Positions 7,117-16,884 of a stretch of 64,000 bases of DNA are shown piece by piece (the stretch's first letter is position 1; each line of letters opens with the position of its first letter). The position numbers were made by a program, and so were the translations under genes. The stretch lies in assembly GCF_002222595.2 (NCBI RefSeq), contig NZ_CP022413.2:2914001-2978000 (forward strand). The letters are read 5' to 3'. The stretch comes from Blautia hansenii DSM 20583. GTDB lineage: Bacteria > Bacillota > Clostridia > Lachnospirales > Lachnospiraceae. The notes under the pieces were generated by a model that did no database searches, was not told the DNA's origin, and saw only the letters and a program-made list of their open reading frames with translations.

Positions 7117-9447
7117 TTAAAGTAAGATTGCAATATGGTAAACTGCAAATGCTGCAATCCATGCGATTACGCACTGTCCAACTACCATAGCTGTTGCCCA
7201 TTTCCCACCCAACTCACGTTTTACAGAGGCGATTGCCGCCACACAAGGGGTATAAAGAAGGCAGAATACCAATAATGCCACTGCTCCCGGTATGTTTATG
7301 CTGCTCTGCAACGCAGCGGTGCTTCCAAATAATACTGTAAGAGAAGATACCACACTTTCCTTTGCCAAGAAACCGGAAATTAAGGCTGTCACAATTCTCC
7401 AATCCCCAAATCCCACAGGTACAAAAACAGGTGCAAGCCTACCGGCAACTAAAGCCAGAATACTGTTCTGTGAATTTGTCGTCATGTTCAGGCTTGTGTC
7501 AAAGTTCTGTAAGAACCAGATTACAATGGTTGCAATAAAGATAACAGTAAAAGCTCTCTGAAGGAAGTCCTTTGCCTTATCCCATAACAAATGCCCCACA
7601 TTTTTCAACCCCGGCATACGGTAATTAGGAAGCTCCATAACAAAAGGAACCGCTTCCCCTTTAAACGCCGTCTTCTTAAAAATCAATGCCATGATAATTC
7701 CCATTACAATTCCGAAAACATACAGAGAAATCATTACAAGCGCTCCGTGTTTCGGGAAAAATGCCGCTGTAAAAAATGCATAAATCGGAAGCTTTGCAGT
7801 ACAGCTCATAAATGGAGTAAGAAGAATTGTCATCTTTCTGTCTCGTTCAGAAGGAAGAGTACGGCTTGCCATAACGCCCGGAACTGTACATCCGAAACCA
7901 ATCAGCATAGGCACAATACTTCTGCCGGAAAGCCCCAGCTTTCGAAGCAGCTTATCCATAATAAATGCCACACGAGCCATATAGCCGCTGTCCTCTAAAA
8001 GGGACAGAAAGAAAAACAAAGTTACGATAATCGGCAGAAAACTCAGTACACCGCCTACACCGTTAAAAATGCCGTCAATGATAAGAGAATGTAACACACC
8101 CGCCACATGGGCTTCCTGCATTGCCATATCTGCCAGCTCTGTAAGATAGGTAATACCGGACTCTAAAAGCCCCTGAAGAAAAGCTCCTATCACGCTGAAG
8201 GTAAGCCAGAATACAATTCCCATAATTCCGATAAACGCAGGAATTCCTGTATATTTTCCCGTAAGGAAACGGTCAAGACTTCTGCTTCGAATATGCTCTT
8301 TGCTTTCCTTTGGCTTTACCACTGCCTCACCACAGACATCTTCGATATACTGAAAACGCATCTGGGCAATTCCTGCTGCCCTGTCAAGACCTGTCTCCTC
8401 CTCTGTCTGTTTGGCAATCTGCTCTACAATATTCTGCTCATTTTCTGTAAGCTCCAACTGCTCTAAAAGTTTTCTGTCGCCTTCCATTACCTTGCTGGCT
8501 GCAAAACGTACCGGAATTCCGGTCTTCTGTGCATGGTCTTCAATGAGGTGCATGATTGCATGAATTCCTCTGTGAATTCCTTCTTCTTTTCGGCAAAAGT
8601 CTGTTTCCAGCGGTGTTTCCTGATATTTCGCCACATGAATGGCATGCTGAATAAGTTCTTCAATTCCCTCGCCTTTTGCTGCTGAAATTGGTACAACAGG
8701 AACACCAAGGGCTCCCTCCATCTCGTTTACTAAAACAGAACCTCCGTTTTCCCAAAGCTCATCCATCATATTCAAAGCAACTACCATAGGAAATCCCAAC
8801 TCTAAAAGCTGCATGGTGAGATACATATTTCTCTCAATATTGGTAGCGTCTACAATGTTGATAATTCCCTTTGGTCTTTCACGGATAACAAATTCTCTTG
8901 TGACAATTTCCTCACTGCTGTAAGGTGACATAGAATAAATTCCCGGTAAATCCGTAATTAAGGTATTGCTGTGACCTTTAATCACACCGTCTTTACGGTC
9001 TACGGTAACGCCGGGGAAATTTCCCACATGCTGTTTCGAACCTGTAAGCTGATTGAATAAAGTTGTTTTTCCACAGTTCTGGTTCCCCACCAGAGCAAAG
9101 GTTAAGGTTTCACTGTCCGGTAATGGATTTTCACTCTTTCTGTCATGAAACTTTCCGCCCTCTCCATATCCGGGATGAAGCTTTTCCTGCCTGCTTTTTT
9201 TCTTTTCTCTGTCTTTTGGTTTATGTTCTTTACTGATTTCAATATTTTTTGCATCTTCTAAACGGATAGTCAATTCATATCCATGGATACGCAGTTCAAT
9301 AGGATCTCCCATAGGCGCATATTTCACTACGGTTACCTCTGTTCCCTGTATTAAACCCATATCCAGAAAATGCTGACGCAAAGCACCGCTTCCCCCCACT
9401 GAAAGAATGGTGGCGGTACTTCCTATTTGTAACTCACTTAACTTCAT
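7117..9447 (-). CDS. feoB: Ferrous iron transporter, FeoA-FeoB fusion
   Basis: A 776-residue protein. Residues 1-75 are a FeoA SH3-like domain (LRQHFLDMGLIQGTEVTV). A basic linker follows. The GTPase domain (about 115-280) has G1 GNQNCGKTT, G2 NFPGVTVD, G3 DLPGIY and G4 NMMD. The membrane core (about 390-776) has two Gate motifs and the conserved PFMSCTAKLP and GFGCTVPGVMA segments. It imports Fe2+ across the plasma membrane under low-oxygen conditions. FeoA is normally a separate protein; the fusion is common in gut Clostridia. The gene stands alone between the P-type ATPase and the convergent arsR. An ATTAG...CTAA palindrome just upstream may be a DtxR-family iron box. Confidence 0.96.
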   Translation of the reverse strand: MKLSELQIGSTATILSVGGSGALRQHFLDMGLIQGTEVTVVKYAPMGDPIELRIHGYELTIRLEDAKNIEISKEHKPKDREKKKSRQEKLHPGYGEGGKFHDRKSENPLPDSETLTFALVGNQNCGKTTLFNQLTGSKQHVGNFPGVTVDRKDGVIKGHSNTLITDLPGIYSMSPYSSEEIVTREFVIRERPKGIINIVDATNIERNMYLTMQLLELGFPMVVALNMMDELWENGGSVLVNEMEGALGVPVVPISAAKGEGIEELIQHAIHVAKYQETPLETDFCRKEEGIHRGIHAIMHLIEDHAQKTGIPVRFAASKVMEGDRKLLEQLELTENEQNIVEQIAKQTEEETGLDRAAGIAQMRFQYIEDVCGEAVVKPKESKEHIRSRSLDRFLTGKYTGIPAFIGIMGIVFWLTFSVIGAFLQGLLESGITYLTELADMAMQEAHVAGVLHSLIIDGIFNGVGGVLSFLPIIVTLFFFLSLLEDSGYMARVAFIMDKLLRKLGLSGRSIVPMLIGFGCTVPGVMASRTLPSERDRKMTILLTPFMSCTAKLPIYAFFTAAFFPKHGALVMISLYVFGIVMGIIMALIFKKTAFKGEAVPFVMELPNYRMPGLKNVGHLLWDKAKDFLQRAFTVIFIATIVIWFLQNFDTSLNMTTNSQNSILALVAGRLAPVFVPVGFGDWRIVTALISGFLAKESVVSSLTVLFGSTAALQSSINIPGAVALLVFCLLYTPCVAAIASVKRELGGKWATAMVVGQCVIAWIAAFAVYHIAILL

Positions 9448-9465
9448 CTTCTGCCTTCTTTCATA

Positions 9466-9479
9466 TTAGCTTTGTCTAA
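9466..9479 (-). promoter_or_regulatory. Possible DtxR-family iron box upstream of feoB
   Basis: The short palindrome TTAGCTTTGTCTAA lies 19 nt before the feoB start and resembles TTAG-N6-CTAA boxes of DtxR/IdeR-type repressors. The arms are only 4 bp, so the match could be chance. Confidence 0.3.
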
Positions 9480-9489
9480 CTCATATTTT

Positions 9490-9530
9490 AAGAATTGGAG
9501 CTGTATGAAATAACAGCTCCTTAAATTCTT
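9490..9530 (-). terminator. Terminator of the P-type ATPase gene
   Basis: The hairpin GGAGCTGT/ACAGCTCC is extended by AAGAATT/AATTCTT arms. It lies between the ATPase stop (9589) and the feoB start. The T-run is better on the plus strand, so it may act in both directions or be part of the feoB leader. Confidence 0.55.
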
Positions 9531-9588
9531 TTTCTCATATAGTATACGTTTTTATCCGCATAAAATCAACTGTTTCTTACAGGAACTT

Positions 9589-11475
9589 TTATAAATTATG
9601 CACTCTGAGCGTACGAATTGCATTTAAAACAGCAATAATCATAACGCCGACATCTGCAAAAATAGCAAACCACATGTTGGCAATTCCCACAGCGCCAAGC
9701 GCCAGACAGCCAAATTTAATCACTAAAGCCAAAATAATGTTCTGATATACAATACTAAGGCATTTTCCGGAAATTCTGATAGCTTTGGAAATCTTTAAAG
9801 GATCATCATCCATTAGAACCACATCTGCTGCCTCAATAGCTGCGTCTGAGCCCATAGCTCCCATAGCAATTCCGATATCTGCCCGTGTAAGAACCGGCGC
9901 ATCGTTAATGCCATCACCTACAAATGCCAGTTTTTCCTTTTCAGACTTGGCTGCCAGCAGCTCCTCTACCTTTGTTACCTTATCTCCCGGAAGCAATTCT
10001 GCATAAACCTCATCAATTCCCAGCGACTGCGCAACCTGCTCCGCCACAGGCTGTGCGTCTCCGGTAAGCATAACAGTCTTCTTTACTCCCGCTTTTTTCA
10101 GTCGTGCAATCGCCTCTTTTGCATGTTCCTTTACAATGTCAGAAATCACAATATGTCCTTCATATTTTCCGTCTATTGCCACATGGATAATCGTTCCCAC
10201 CTTATGACAATCCTGATATTTCACATTTAATTTCTTCATCAGCTTGCTGTTTCCTGCTGCAACTTCTCTTCCGTCTACTTTTGCAATTATTCCGTGACCG
10301 CTTATTTCCTGAATATCGGAAACTCTGCTTCTGTCAATTTCTTTACCGTAAGCTCTCTGAAGGCTCTTGCTGATTGGATGAGAAGAAGCACATTCTGCCA
10401 ATGCCGCATATTCCAGTAGTTTCTTATTTTCCATCTCATTATGGTGCACACCACTGACTTCAAAGACACCTTGTGTCAAAGTACCTGTTTTGTCAAAGAC
10501 CACATATTTTGCCTGAGACAAGGTTTCCATATAGTTAGAGCCTTTAATCAAGACACCTTCCTTACTTGCCCCGCCAATTCCTGCAAAAAAGCTAAGCGGA
10601 ATACTAATTACCAAAGCACAAGGACAACTGATAACAAGGAATGTTAATGCACGATAAACCCAAACGCCCCACTGGGCTGTCTGTCCCAAGAACAGCACTT
10701 GTACCAACGACGGAAGGATTGCCAATGCTAAAGCGCCATAGCAAACTGCCGGTGTATATACTTTGGCAAATTTGGAAATAAAATTCTCGGATTTTGATTT
10801 TCTGGAACTGGAATTTTCCACAAGCTCCAAAATCTTTGATACCGTAGACTCTCCAAATTCTTTTGTTGTCTTTATTTTCAGAACGCCGTTTAAGTTGATA
10901 CATCCGCTGATAATCTCGTCTCCCTGCTTTACATCACGAGGAAGGCTTTCACCTGTCAAAGCACTGGTATTTAGACTAGAGCTTCCCTCCATAACAATTC
11001 CGTCTAAAGGAATTTTTTCTCCCGGCTGAACTACAATCATGCTATCGATTTCCACTTCGTCCGGATCTACTTTTTCCAGCTTTCCGTCTCGCTCTACATT
11101 GGCATAGTCAGGACGAATATCCATCAATGCGCTGATATTTCTGCGACTTTTTCCAACTGCATAGCTCTGGAATAATTCACCTATCTGGTAAAACAACATA
11201 ACTGCAATGGCTTCATTATAATCTCCGCTTTTGGAATAAATTGCCAACGCAAATGCTCCAACAGTAGCCACTGCCATTAAGAAATTTTCATCAAAAACAC
11301 GTCTGTTCAGAATACCTTTTCCGGCTTTTTTCAAAATATCATATCCAATAATCAGATATGCCGCCAGATAAAGAGCTAATCTCAATATTCCTGTTGTAGG
11401 TATGAAATTCAAAACAATTACCATAACCGCTGCAATAATAATTCTGATTAGCATTTTCTTCTGCTTTTTATTCAT
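9589..11475 (-). CDS. P1B-type heavy-metal ATPase (Zn/Cd/Pb class), lacking its own HMA domain
   Basis: A 628-residue P1B ATPase. The metal-site motif SCPCALVIS is near residue 284, the phosphorylation site DKTGTLT near 333, TGES in the actuator domain, and GDGINDAPVL near 523. The CPC motif and close resemblance to ZntA/CadA suggest Zn2+/Cd2+/Pb2+ export. The N-terminal CxxC metal-binding domain is absent and is instead the separate 72-residue protein encoded just upstream in the same operon. The start is set at ATG 11475 because AAGGTGGAGG sits 5 nt upstream; a GTG at 11487 would lie within that site. It may be under the ArsR-type repressor at 6588, but this is inferred. Confidence 0.93.
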   Translation of the reverse strand: MNKKQKKMLIRIIIAAVMVIVLNFIPTTGILRLALYLAAYLIIGYDILKKAGKGILNRRVFDENFLMAVATVGAFALAIYSKSGDYNEAIAVMLFYQIGELFQSYAVGKSRRNISALMDIRPDYANVERDGKLEKVDPDEVEIDSMIVVQPGEKIPLDGIVMEGSSSLNTSALTGESLPRDVKQGDEIISGCINLNGVLKIKTTKEFGESTVSKILELVENSSSRKSKSENFISKFAKVYTPAVCYGALALAILPSLVQVLFLGQTAQWGVWVYRALTFLVISCPCALVISIPLSFFAGIGGASKEGVLIKGSNYMETLSQAKYVVFDKTGTLTQGVFEVSGVHHNEMENKKLLEYAALAECASSHPISKSLQRAYGKEIDRSRVSDIQEISGHGIIAKVDGREVAAGNSKLMKKLNVKYQDCHKVGTIIHVAIDGKYEGHIVISDIVKEHAKEAIARLKKAGVKKTVMLTGDAQPVAEQVAQSLGIDEVYAELLPGDKVTKVEELLAAKSEKEKLAFVGDGINDAPVLTRADIGIAMGAMGSDAAIEAADVVLMDDDPLKISKAIRISGKCLSIVYQNIILALVIKFGCLALGAVGIANMWFAIFADVGVMIIAVLNAIRTLRVHNL

Positions 11476-11508
11476 AATTGCCTCCACCTTCTTACTAAGA
11501 TAAATTTA

Positions 11509-11537
11509 CACCCCTCTTGCAATTCGCATTCGGGGTG
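11509..11537 (-). promoter_or_regulatory. Intercistronic hairpin between the HMA gene and the ATPase gene
   Basis: CACCCC and GGGGTG arms enclose a 17-nt loop that itself contains GC..GC pairing. There is no T-run, so it is more likely an RNA processing or stability element that sets different levels of the small HMA protein and the ATPase. Confidence 0.45.
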
Positions 11538-11544
11538 CAGGTTC

Positions 11545-11763
11545 TTAAAGTTCAATTTCACAGTCTGACTCTACTTTTTTGCAAGCCTTTAAAACATTTT
11601 TCATAACCTTTTTCGGATCCTGTCCTTCCTCAAATTCCACAATCATCTTCTGTGTCATGAAATTTACAGTTGCGGAAGCAACGCCCTCTGTCTTCTTTGT
11701 TGCATCTTCCATTAAATTTGCACAGTTTGCACAGTCTACTTCGATATTGTAAGTCTTCTTCAT
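11545..11763 (-). CDS. Free-standing heavy-metal-associated (HMA) domain protein
   Basis: A 72-residue ferredoxin-like HMA protein. The metal site is Cys11-x-x-Cys14 in VDCANCANLM, followed by the conserved hydrophobic strand ATVNFMTQKMIVEF. Family members are metallochaperones or the N-terminal domains of P1B ATPases. The ATPase encoded 69 nt downstream lacks this domain, so this is probably its detached metal-delivery domain. Cys residues near the C-terminus (KACKKVESDC) may add ligands. It is the first gene of the operon, behind a strong promoter with a palindromic operator. Confidence 0.9.
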   Translation of the reverse strand: MKKTYNIEVDCANCANLMEDATKKTEGVASATVNFMTQKMIVEFEEGQDPKKVMKNVLKACKKVESDCEIEL

Positions 11764-11798
11764 AATAAAATACCTCTCTTTTTAATACAATGTTTTTT

Positions 11799-11862
11799 TA
11801 ACGATTAAGTATTCGTTTAATCGTTATGACTATACTATAATGCAAAGAGGTAAAAAAGTCAA
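11799..11862 (-). promoter_or_regulatory. Sigma-A promoter with perfect palindromic operator for the HMA-ATPase operon
   Basis: On the minus strand TTGACT (11857-11862) and TATAGT (11834-11839) are 17 bp apart. Directly after the -10 lies a perfect inverted repeat with 10-bp arms, TAACGATTAA and TTAATCGTTA, around an 8-bp centre (11799-11826), over the expected start of transcription. This is the layout of repression by an ArsR/SmtB-type dimer. Confidence 0.8.
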
Positions 11863-11921
11863 TAGAAAAATTAAATTTTGCGGAGCATTTCTATTTCACA
11901 GAACACAATTTCCTATGAAAT

Positions 11922-11951
11922 AAAAGGTCCCGCTTATAGCGAAACCTTTTT
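11922..11951 (-). terminator. Terminator of the YhgE/Pip operon
   Basis: The AAAAGGT/ACCTTTT stem with inner CGCT/AGCG pairs is followed on the minus strand by TTATTT. It lies 30 nt after the stop of the 730-residue YhgE/Pip gene and is also T-rich on the plus side. Confidence 0.75.
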
Positions 11952-11982
11952 CTACATTTTCTTTCGGAATTATCCCTTGATT

Positions 11983-14175
11983 TTACATCAATTTTGTTTC
12001 TTCCAATTTCTCCGTAAACATTTCATTTAACCGAATAACAGGCTTACGAAGTACCAATCCCAAGAACAGAGAAAAAATCAAAAACAGTCCCAACGTTCCT
12101 AATTCTCTTACATAAGCATTTTCGTACAAACCGGCTATTGCCTCCCTCATTGCTCCCATACTATGGGTAAAGGGCAGGAACTCATATACTTTTCGGAAGA
12201 ATGCCGGCGCCATTTCTATTGGGAAAGTTCCGCCGGAACCTGCCACCTGAATAACCAGTAAAATAACACAGATTGCTTTTCCCACATCGCCGAAAGAAAC
12301 TGTCAGGGTATAAATAATATTTACATACACGATACTGGTAAGCCAGCCTGACAATACAAATAAAAACGGATGCTCACATTGAATACCCAGAAAGAATAAA
12401 TCTCCCAGACAGATTAAACCGCTTTGAATGAGCCCCATAATAAAAAACAGCAAATATCTGCCAAAGTAAATCTGATAATTTTTTACATGATGAAGTTTTT
12501 TCTTTCTCTCCTCTGACAGAGTTACTTTCATCATAGCAACTAATACGATACCACCAACCCAAATAGACAAGGTAGAATAAAACGGCGCCATAGCCGAACC
12601 GTAATTCTCTACCGGATATATACTTTTTGTTTCCATTTTCACTGGTGAAGCAAGAAAAGAACTCACTGTATCAGGGCCATTTCTCAGAACATCCTTTAAT
12701 ATTTCCAGATTTCCGTTCTCTGCCGCTTCTGAAAGTTTCTGTAAAACATCATTCATTCTACCAGAAGCTTCATCCAGCAAAGAAGCCGAAGTATCCAAAG
12801 CTGTTTTTAATTTTCCCAAATCAGAAGCTGCGGAGCCTGACAAATCTTCAATCCCCTGTGCTCCCTCATCTAATTTTGATAAAATCAAAGACACATCTTT
12901 ATTGGTGTTACTGAGTGTCTGAAACAGCTGGTCTAAATTCCCCTTTACGTTCTTCTCATAATCTGTCTGCACATTCTGAATTTGCTGTGCACTTTGCTTT
13001 GCAAGCTCTTTTAATTCGCTCTGATAATTACCTGCATCTGAAACAGACTGAGAAATTTTATCCGCTGCCTCATTCAATTTATCTCTCACAGCTTCCTGCT
13101 GTGCAATAGAAGCGTTTAATTTTCCAATAACTGTGCCAAGCTGTTCCTTTATATGCGGAAAGACTTCCGGCAGGGAGTCGCTGATGCCTTGCAGGCTGTC
13201 ACGAAAAGCAGCATATCGGTCAATAATTGTCTGTATCTGCCCTGCCAGCCCGTTTAAACTCTGTCCCGCTGCTGCAGCATCCTGTGACAAAGATGAAAAT
13301 GTCTCATCCACCTGTTCCGACACTGCTTGATAAACATCACTGCCTGCCGCCAACACATCATTCACACTGTCCGTAGTACCTGATAAAGCATCTTTTAAGC
13401 TCTTAACGCTTTTTCCTGTATCTGTAAGAAGCGATAAATTGGTATCTGCATTACTTCCTGTCTGTTTTAAAAAAGAAGATGTGGATTCCAGTGTATTTCC
13501 CATAGAGTCTGTCATATTAGAAAAAGCCTTTATAGTACCTGACGCAGCTAAAAGACTATCTGCAATCTCTGTAATATTTTCATGTACTCTTCCAATCATT
13601 TCCTGAGAATCTTCCTTACTCATCATAGAAGAAAGGCTATCCATGAGCTGTAATCCCACCTGAGAAATTGTTTTTGTAAATAATTCTGCAATCTGCTTTC
13701 GTACAGCTCCTGCACCTTTATCTGTTACTTTCGGAGCAATAGCATTTTCCTTTTCATTTAAGTAATATAAAATATCAGAATGTTCTACATCATCAGAAAA
13801 AAGACTCATCATATCATTACTGAAAGTCTCCGGTATCACAATGGCTGCATAATATTTTCCGGATTTTACACCTTCCACTGCTTTTTGAGAATCTGTAAAT
13901 ACCCAATCCAGCTGATTATTCTCACGAAGTCCTGAAACTACCTGCTCACCCAGATTGATACTAATCGGAAGCAATTCACCCTCATATCCTGCATCTACGT
14001 TGGCAACTGCCACCTTCAGACTTCCTGTATTACTGTAAGGGTCCCAACTGGCAGCAATATTAAACCACGCATAAAGAGATGGAACAACGCTAAGTCCCAG
14101 AATAACAATCCATGCAATGGCATTTTTTTTGATTTTCTTCAGGTCTCCTATGAAGATTTTCCATATATTTCTCAT
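11983..14175 (-). CDS. YhgE/Pip-family membrane protein (ABC-2-like), second of a pair
   Basis: A 730-residue protein with one N-terminal membrane segment (about 15-38), a large outside region rich in Ser/Thr/Gln heptads (about 40-500, coiled-coil-like) and five or six C-terminal membrane segments (about 525-715). The YhgE N-terminal signature WFNIAASWDPYSNTG and the ABC-2-like membrane domain are clear. Relatives include phage-infection protein Pip and EsaA of type VII secretion; the role of stand-alone clostridial members is unknown. Its start overlaps the stop of the longer paralogue by 4 nt, so the two are coupled and probably form a complex. No other T7SS genes (EssC, WXG100) are seen. 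Confidence 0.85.
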   Translation of the reverse strand: MRNIWKIFIGDLKKIKKNAIAWIVILGLSVVPSLYAWFNIAASWDPYSNTGSLKVAVANVDAGYEGELLPISINLGEQVVSGLRENNQLDWVFTDSQKAVEGVKSGKYYAAIVIPETFSNDMMSLFSDDVEHSDILYYLNEKENAIAPKVTDKGAGAVRKQIAELFTKTISQVGLQLMDSLSSMMSKEDSQEMIGRVHENITEIADSLLAASGTIKAFSNMTDSMGNTLESTSSFLKQTGSNADTNLSLLTDTGKSVKSLKDALSGTTDSVNDVLAAGSDVYQAVSEQVDETFSSLSQDAAAAGQSLNGLAGQIQTIIDRYAAFRDSLQGISDSLPEVFPHIKEQLGTVIGKLNASIAQQEAVRDKLNEAADKISQSVSDAGNYQSELKELAKQSAQQIQNVQTDYEKNVKGNLDQLFQTLSNTNKDVSLILSKLDEGAQGIEDLSGSAASDLGKLKTALDTSASLLDEASGRMNDVLQKLSEAAENGNLEILKDVLRNGPDTVSSFLASPVKMETKSIYPVENYGSAMAPFYSTLSIWVGGIVLVAMMKVTLSEERKKKLHHVKNYQIYFGRYLLFFIMGLIQSGLICLGDLFFLGIQCEHPFLFVLSGWLTSIVYVNIIYTLTVSFGDVGKAICVILLVIQVAGSGGTFPIEMAPAFFRKVYEFLPFTHSMGAMREAIAGLYENAYVRELGTLGLFLIFSLFLGLVLRKPVIRLNEMFTEKLEETKLM

Positions 14176-16715
14176 TGTTCCCCTTCTCCTCTCTGGGTAT
14201 TTTCTTTTACTTCTTTCAAAAGCACCTCATCCGACATCTCACTTAAACGTTTCTTTCTTTTTAAGCTTTCATGGATGTATTCCACAACAATCAAATATAA
14301 GGCGATTAGTATAATTGAGGCAATCCACAATACCAAAAATACCATTTTAGAATCAATACTAAACATAAGTATGAGAAAAATAATAGGAATGACAACAATT
14401 GCAAGAAATCCTACGCGTATCTTCTTACGATAACCAGACTGAAATTTTTCAATCTTATCATTTAAGGTTTTACGAAATTCATCCTGCCCGGCTAAAATTT
14501 TCACTGCTGTTGACAAACTGATTTTTTCTCTTTGCATCCCCTCTTCTTCACAAATCATCAAATCTGTTTCAGCCAGCTTACGGTCAAACAAATAGTTCAA
14601 GTTCAAAAGATGCGGTCTTAAAAGAAGACCTATTCCCAAAGCAATCGGTAAAAACACTGCCAGACAAAGAATATTTTTCCAGTAATGCATACCATAAATC
14701 CCTGCAATTGCTTCTCTCATAGCATTAATCCCGTATGTAAATGGCAAAAGAGGATGAACAAACTGAAAAAATGCCGGTGTCATTTCAATGGGATACGTGC
14801 CCGCAGAGCCCGGAATTTGGAGAATGACTAAAATAACACTCAAGGCTTTTCCAATATGTTTAAAAGTAATAGACAATGCATAAATCAAATTAACATATAC
14901 AAAAGAAGCAAATAAACCTGCAAATATAAAGGCCGCCGGATTTTTACACTGTATTTTCAAAAGGTAGATATCTCCAAGACAAATAATAAGCGCCTGTATC
15001 AAACCTGTTGTTATGTATAAAATCCATCTTCCAAAATATCCTTGTGTTACTGTAAAGCTTTTAATCTTCTCATCTTTATCTACTTCCATCTTAAAAATAG
15101 CGATTAAAACAATACCGCCTACCCAGATTGCCAGATTTGTATAAAAAGGTGCCATAGCTGAACCATAATTTTCCACACGATAAAAGCTCTTCGTTTCCAA
15201 CTGTACCGGAGAATGCATAAATTCAGCTACTTCTCCTGTATCTTTTTTTGTCAGCTCTTTTAAACTCAGGTAAATATCTGAGCTTTGTAGCGCCCCCAAA
15301 TCTGTAATAGCAGTATTCAGTTTTTTCTGCACATCATCAAGAGCCTCTTTGGTACTCTCCATGGCTGTTTTTGTATCACTTAACGTCTGTTTCAAATCCC
15401 CCGTTACATTTTTAAGCTGTTCTGCGGAGGGCTCTACTCCGGCAAGAACTCCCGAAACCTTTCCTGAAAGCTGTGCAAAAGAATCTAAAGATTGATTTAA
15501 GGAAGGAAGCACATTTTTCTCAAAAGAAGCTCTGGAAGTCTGGAGATTTTTCTGTCCGTCCTGAATAACCGAAGCAATCTGATTTAATCCTTGAACAGAT
15601 GTATTTACGGCATTCCCTATACTATTGTTCCCTGTCTGAAGATTTTTCAATATCTCTTTATGTCTCTGATTTTCTGTTTCCAGCTTTTCTATGATTTCAG
15701 ACAACGGATTTCCTGGAACTTGATTATCAAGTTCTCTAAGAACTGTCAGAATTTCCTCGTTTTTTGAAATTAAATCCTGCATAGATGTAATGGTATTTCC
15801 AATCTTCTCATTTACATTCTGTACTTTCTCATTCAACTTTCCAAGGTCTGTTCCCACTGCACTGCTGATACCGGACAACGCATCTGCTCCCTGCGTAAGA
15901 CCATCAGATAAACCGACGCTTAATGCACCTACGCTATTTCTCACGGAAGCTAAAATATCTGTTCCATTATTCATAGATTTTGCTCCCGATGCTACCGCAC
16001 TTTTCAGAGCATCCAGCGTTTCCTGAGTTCCATTTATTAAATCATCACTTCCATCAATAGTTTTATTTAAATTTTCTAAAACCACCTGATATTCTTCCAG
16101 ATTTTCCTCTGCTGTCTGCATTTTTGCAATCAGACTTTCCTGCACTGTGTCAACCTGTGTACCCATCTGCTCTGCTGTCTGTCCCAAAATTTTAGAAACA
16201 GAGCCTGCCGCTGCAGCAATAAATTCTTCATTTACCTGCTCTTGAATCGTAGACGCACCTGTACCTGTAACCTTAGGGGCAATGGCATTTTTCTTTTCAT
16301 TTAAGTAATATTCAAACTGAGGCTGCTTCATATCACCGGAAAGAATACTCACAAAAGAAGAACTAAAATCCTCAGGTATCACAATAGCCGCATAATATTT
16401 TCCCGACTTTACCCCCTGCACCGCCTTCTTTTCATCTGTAAATTTCCAACCTAAACTATCATTTTTCTTTAAATTTTGGACAATTTCCTCCCCTACATTT
16501 AGTTCTCCTATCAACTCATTTTCCGTACCCTTATCTGCATTTGCCACTGCAATCTTAATGTTTCCTGTATTTGCATAAGGATCATAATTTGCTGCAATAT
16601 TAAACCATGCGTATAGAGATGGTATCAGACATACACCAATGGTAACAATCATTGCTACCATATTATGGGATAATCGATTGACATCTCTTCTAAAAATTTC
16701 AAATGCCCTCTTCAT
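14172..16715 (-). CDS. YhgE/Pip-family membrane protein, first of a pair
   Basis: An 847-residue paralogue of the downstream gene with the same plan: N-terminal membrane segment, WFNIAANYDPYANTG signature, a long helical extracellular region (about 40-500) and C-terminal ABC-2-like membrane segments. It carries an extra C-terminal tail (about 730-847) with two more membrane segments and a charged cytoplasmic end (SLKRKKRLSEMSDEVLL..) that the downstream protein lacks. The start is set at ATG 16715, 6 nt after GCGAGGG; the longer frame back to 16766 has no ribosome site. Function is unknown; ABC-2-type permeases and EsaA-like secretion components are the nearest relatives. Confidence 0.85.
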   Translation of the reverse strand: MKRAFEIFRRDVNRLSHNMVAMIVTIGVCLIPSLYAWFNIAANYDPYANTGNIKIAVANADKGTENELIGELNVGEEIVQNLKKNDSLGWKFTDEKKAVQGVKSGKYYAAIVIPEDFSSSFVSILSGDMKQPQFEYYLNEKKNAIAPKVTGTGASTIQEQVNEEFIAAAAGSVSKILGQTAEQMGTQVDTVQESLIAKMQTAEENLEEYQVVLENLNKTIDGSDDLINGTQETLDALKSAVASGAKSMNNGTDILASVRNSVGALSVGLSDGLTQGADALSGISSAVGTDLGKLNEKVQNVNEKIGNTITSMQDLISKNEEILTVLRELDNQVPGNPLSEIIEKLETENQRHKEILKNLQTGNNSIGNAVNTSVQGLNQIASVIQDGQKNLQTSRASFEKNVLPSLNQSLDSFAQLSGKVSGVLAGVEPSAEQLKNVTGDLKQTLSDTKTAMESTKEALDDVQKKLNTAITDLGALQSSDIYLSLKELTKKDTGEVAEFMHSPVQLETKSFYRVENYGSAMAPFYTNLAIWVGGIVLIAIFKMEVDKDEKIKSFTVTQGYFGRWILYITTGLIQALIICLGDIYLLKIQCKNPAAFIFAGLFASFVYVNLIYALSITFKHIGKALSVILVILQIPGSAGTYPIEMTPAFFQFVHPLLPFTYGINAMREAIAGIYGMHYWKNILCLAVFLPIALGIGLLLRPHLLNLNYLFDRKLAETDLMICEEEGMQREKISLSTAVKILAGQDEFRKTLNDKIEKFQSGYRKKIRVGFLAIVVIPIIFLILMFSIDSKMVFLVLWIASIILIALYLIVVEYIHESLKRKKRLSEMSDEVLLKEVKENTQRGEGEQ

Positions 16716-16884
16716 GCTTTTCCCTCGCTTTTCTATAATCTTCTTATATAAGCATATTGTCTGCAATTCGTATATTTTATCACCAGAATTTGAGATGTCA
16801 ATAATTTCGGAGAAAAAAATATGACCTTAAGTCAATTTTTTTATCAAATATCATTTCTAATCTGGATACAAGCTTAAAAATAAA

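Noticed and set aside
11983..16715. Type VII secretion locus because of EsaA-like similarity of the YhgE/Pip pair
   Set aside because: No EssC/YukB ATPase, WXG100 protein or other T7SS gene occurs nearby.
16715..16766. N-terminal extension of the longer YhgE/Pip protein
   Set aside because: No ribosome site before 16766; the ATG at 16715 follows GCGAGGG and begins the usual family N-terminus.
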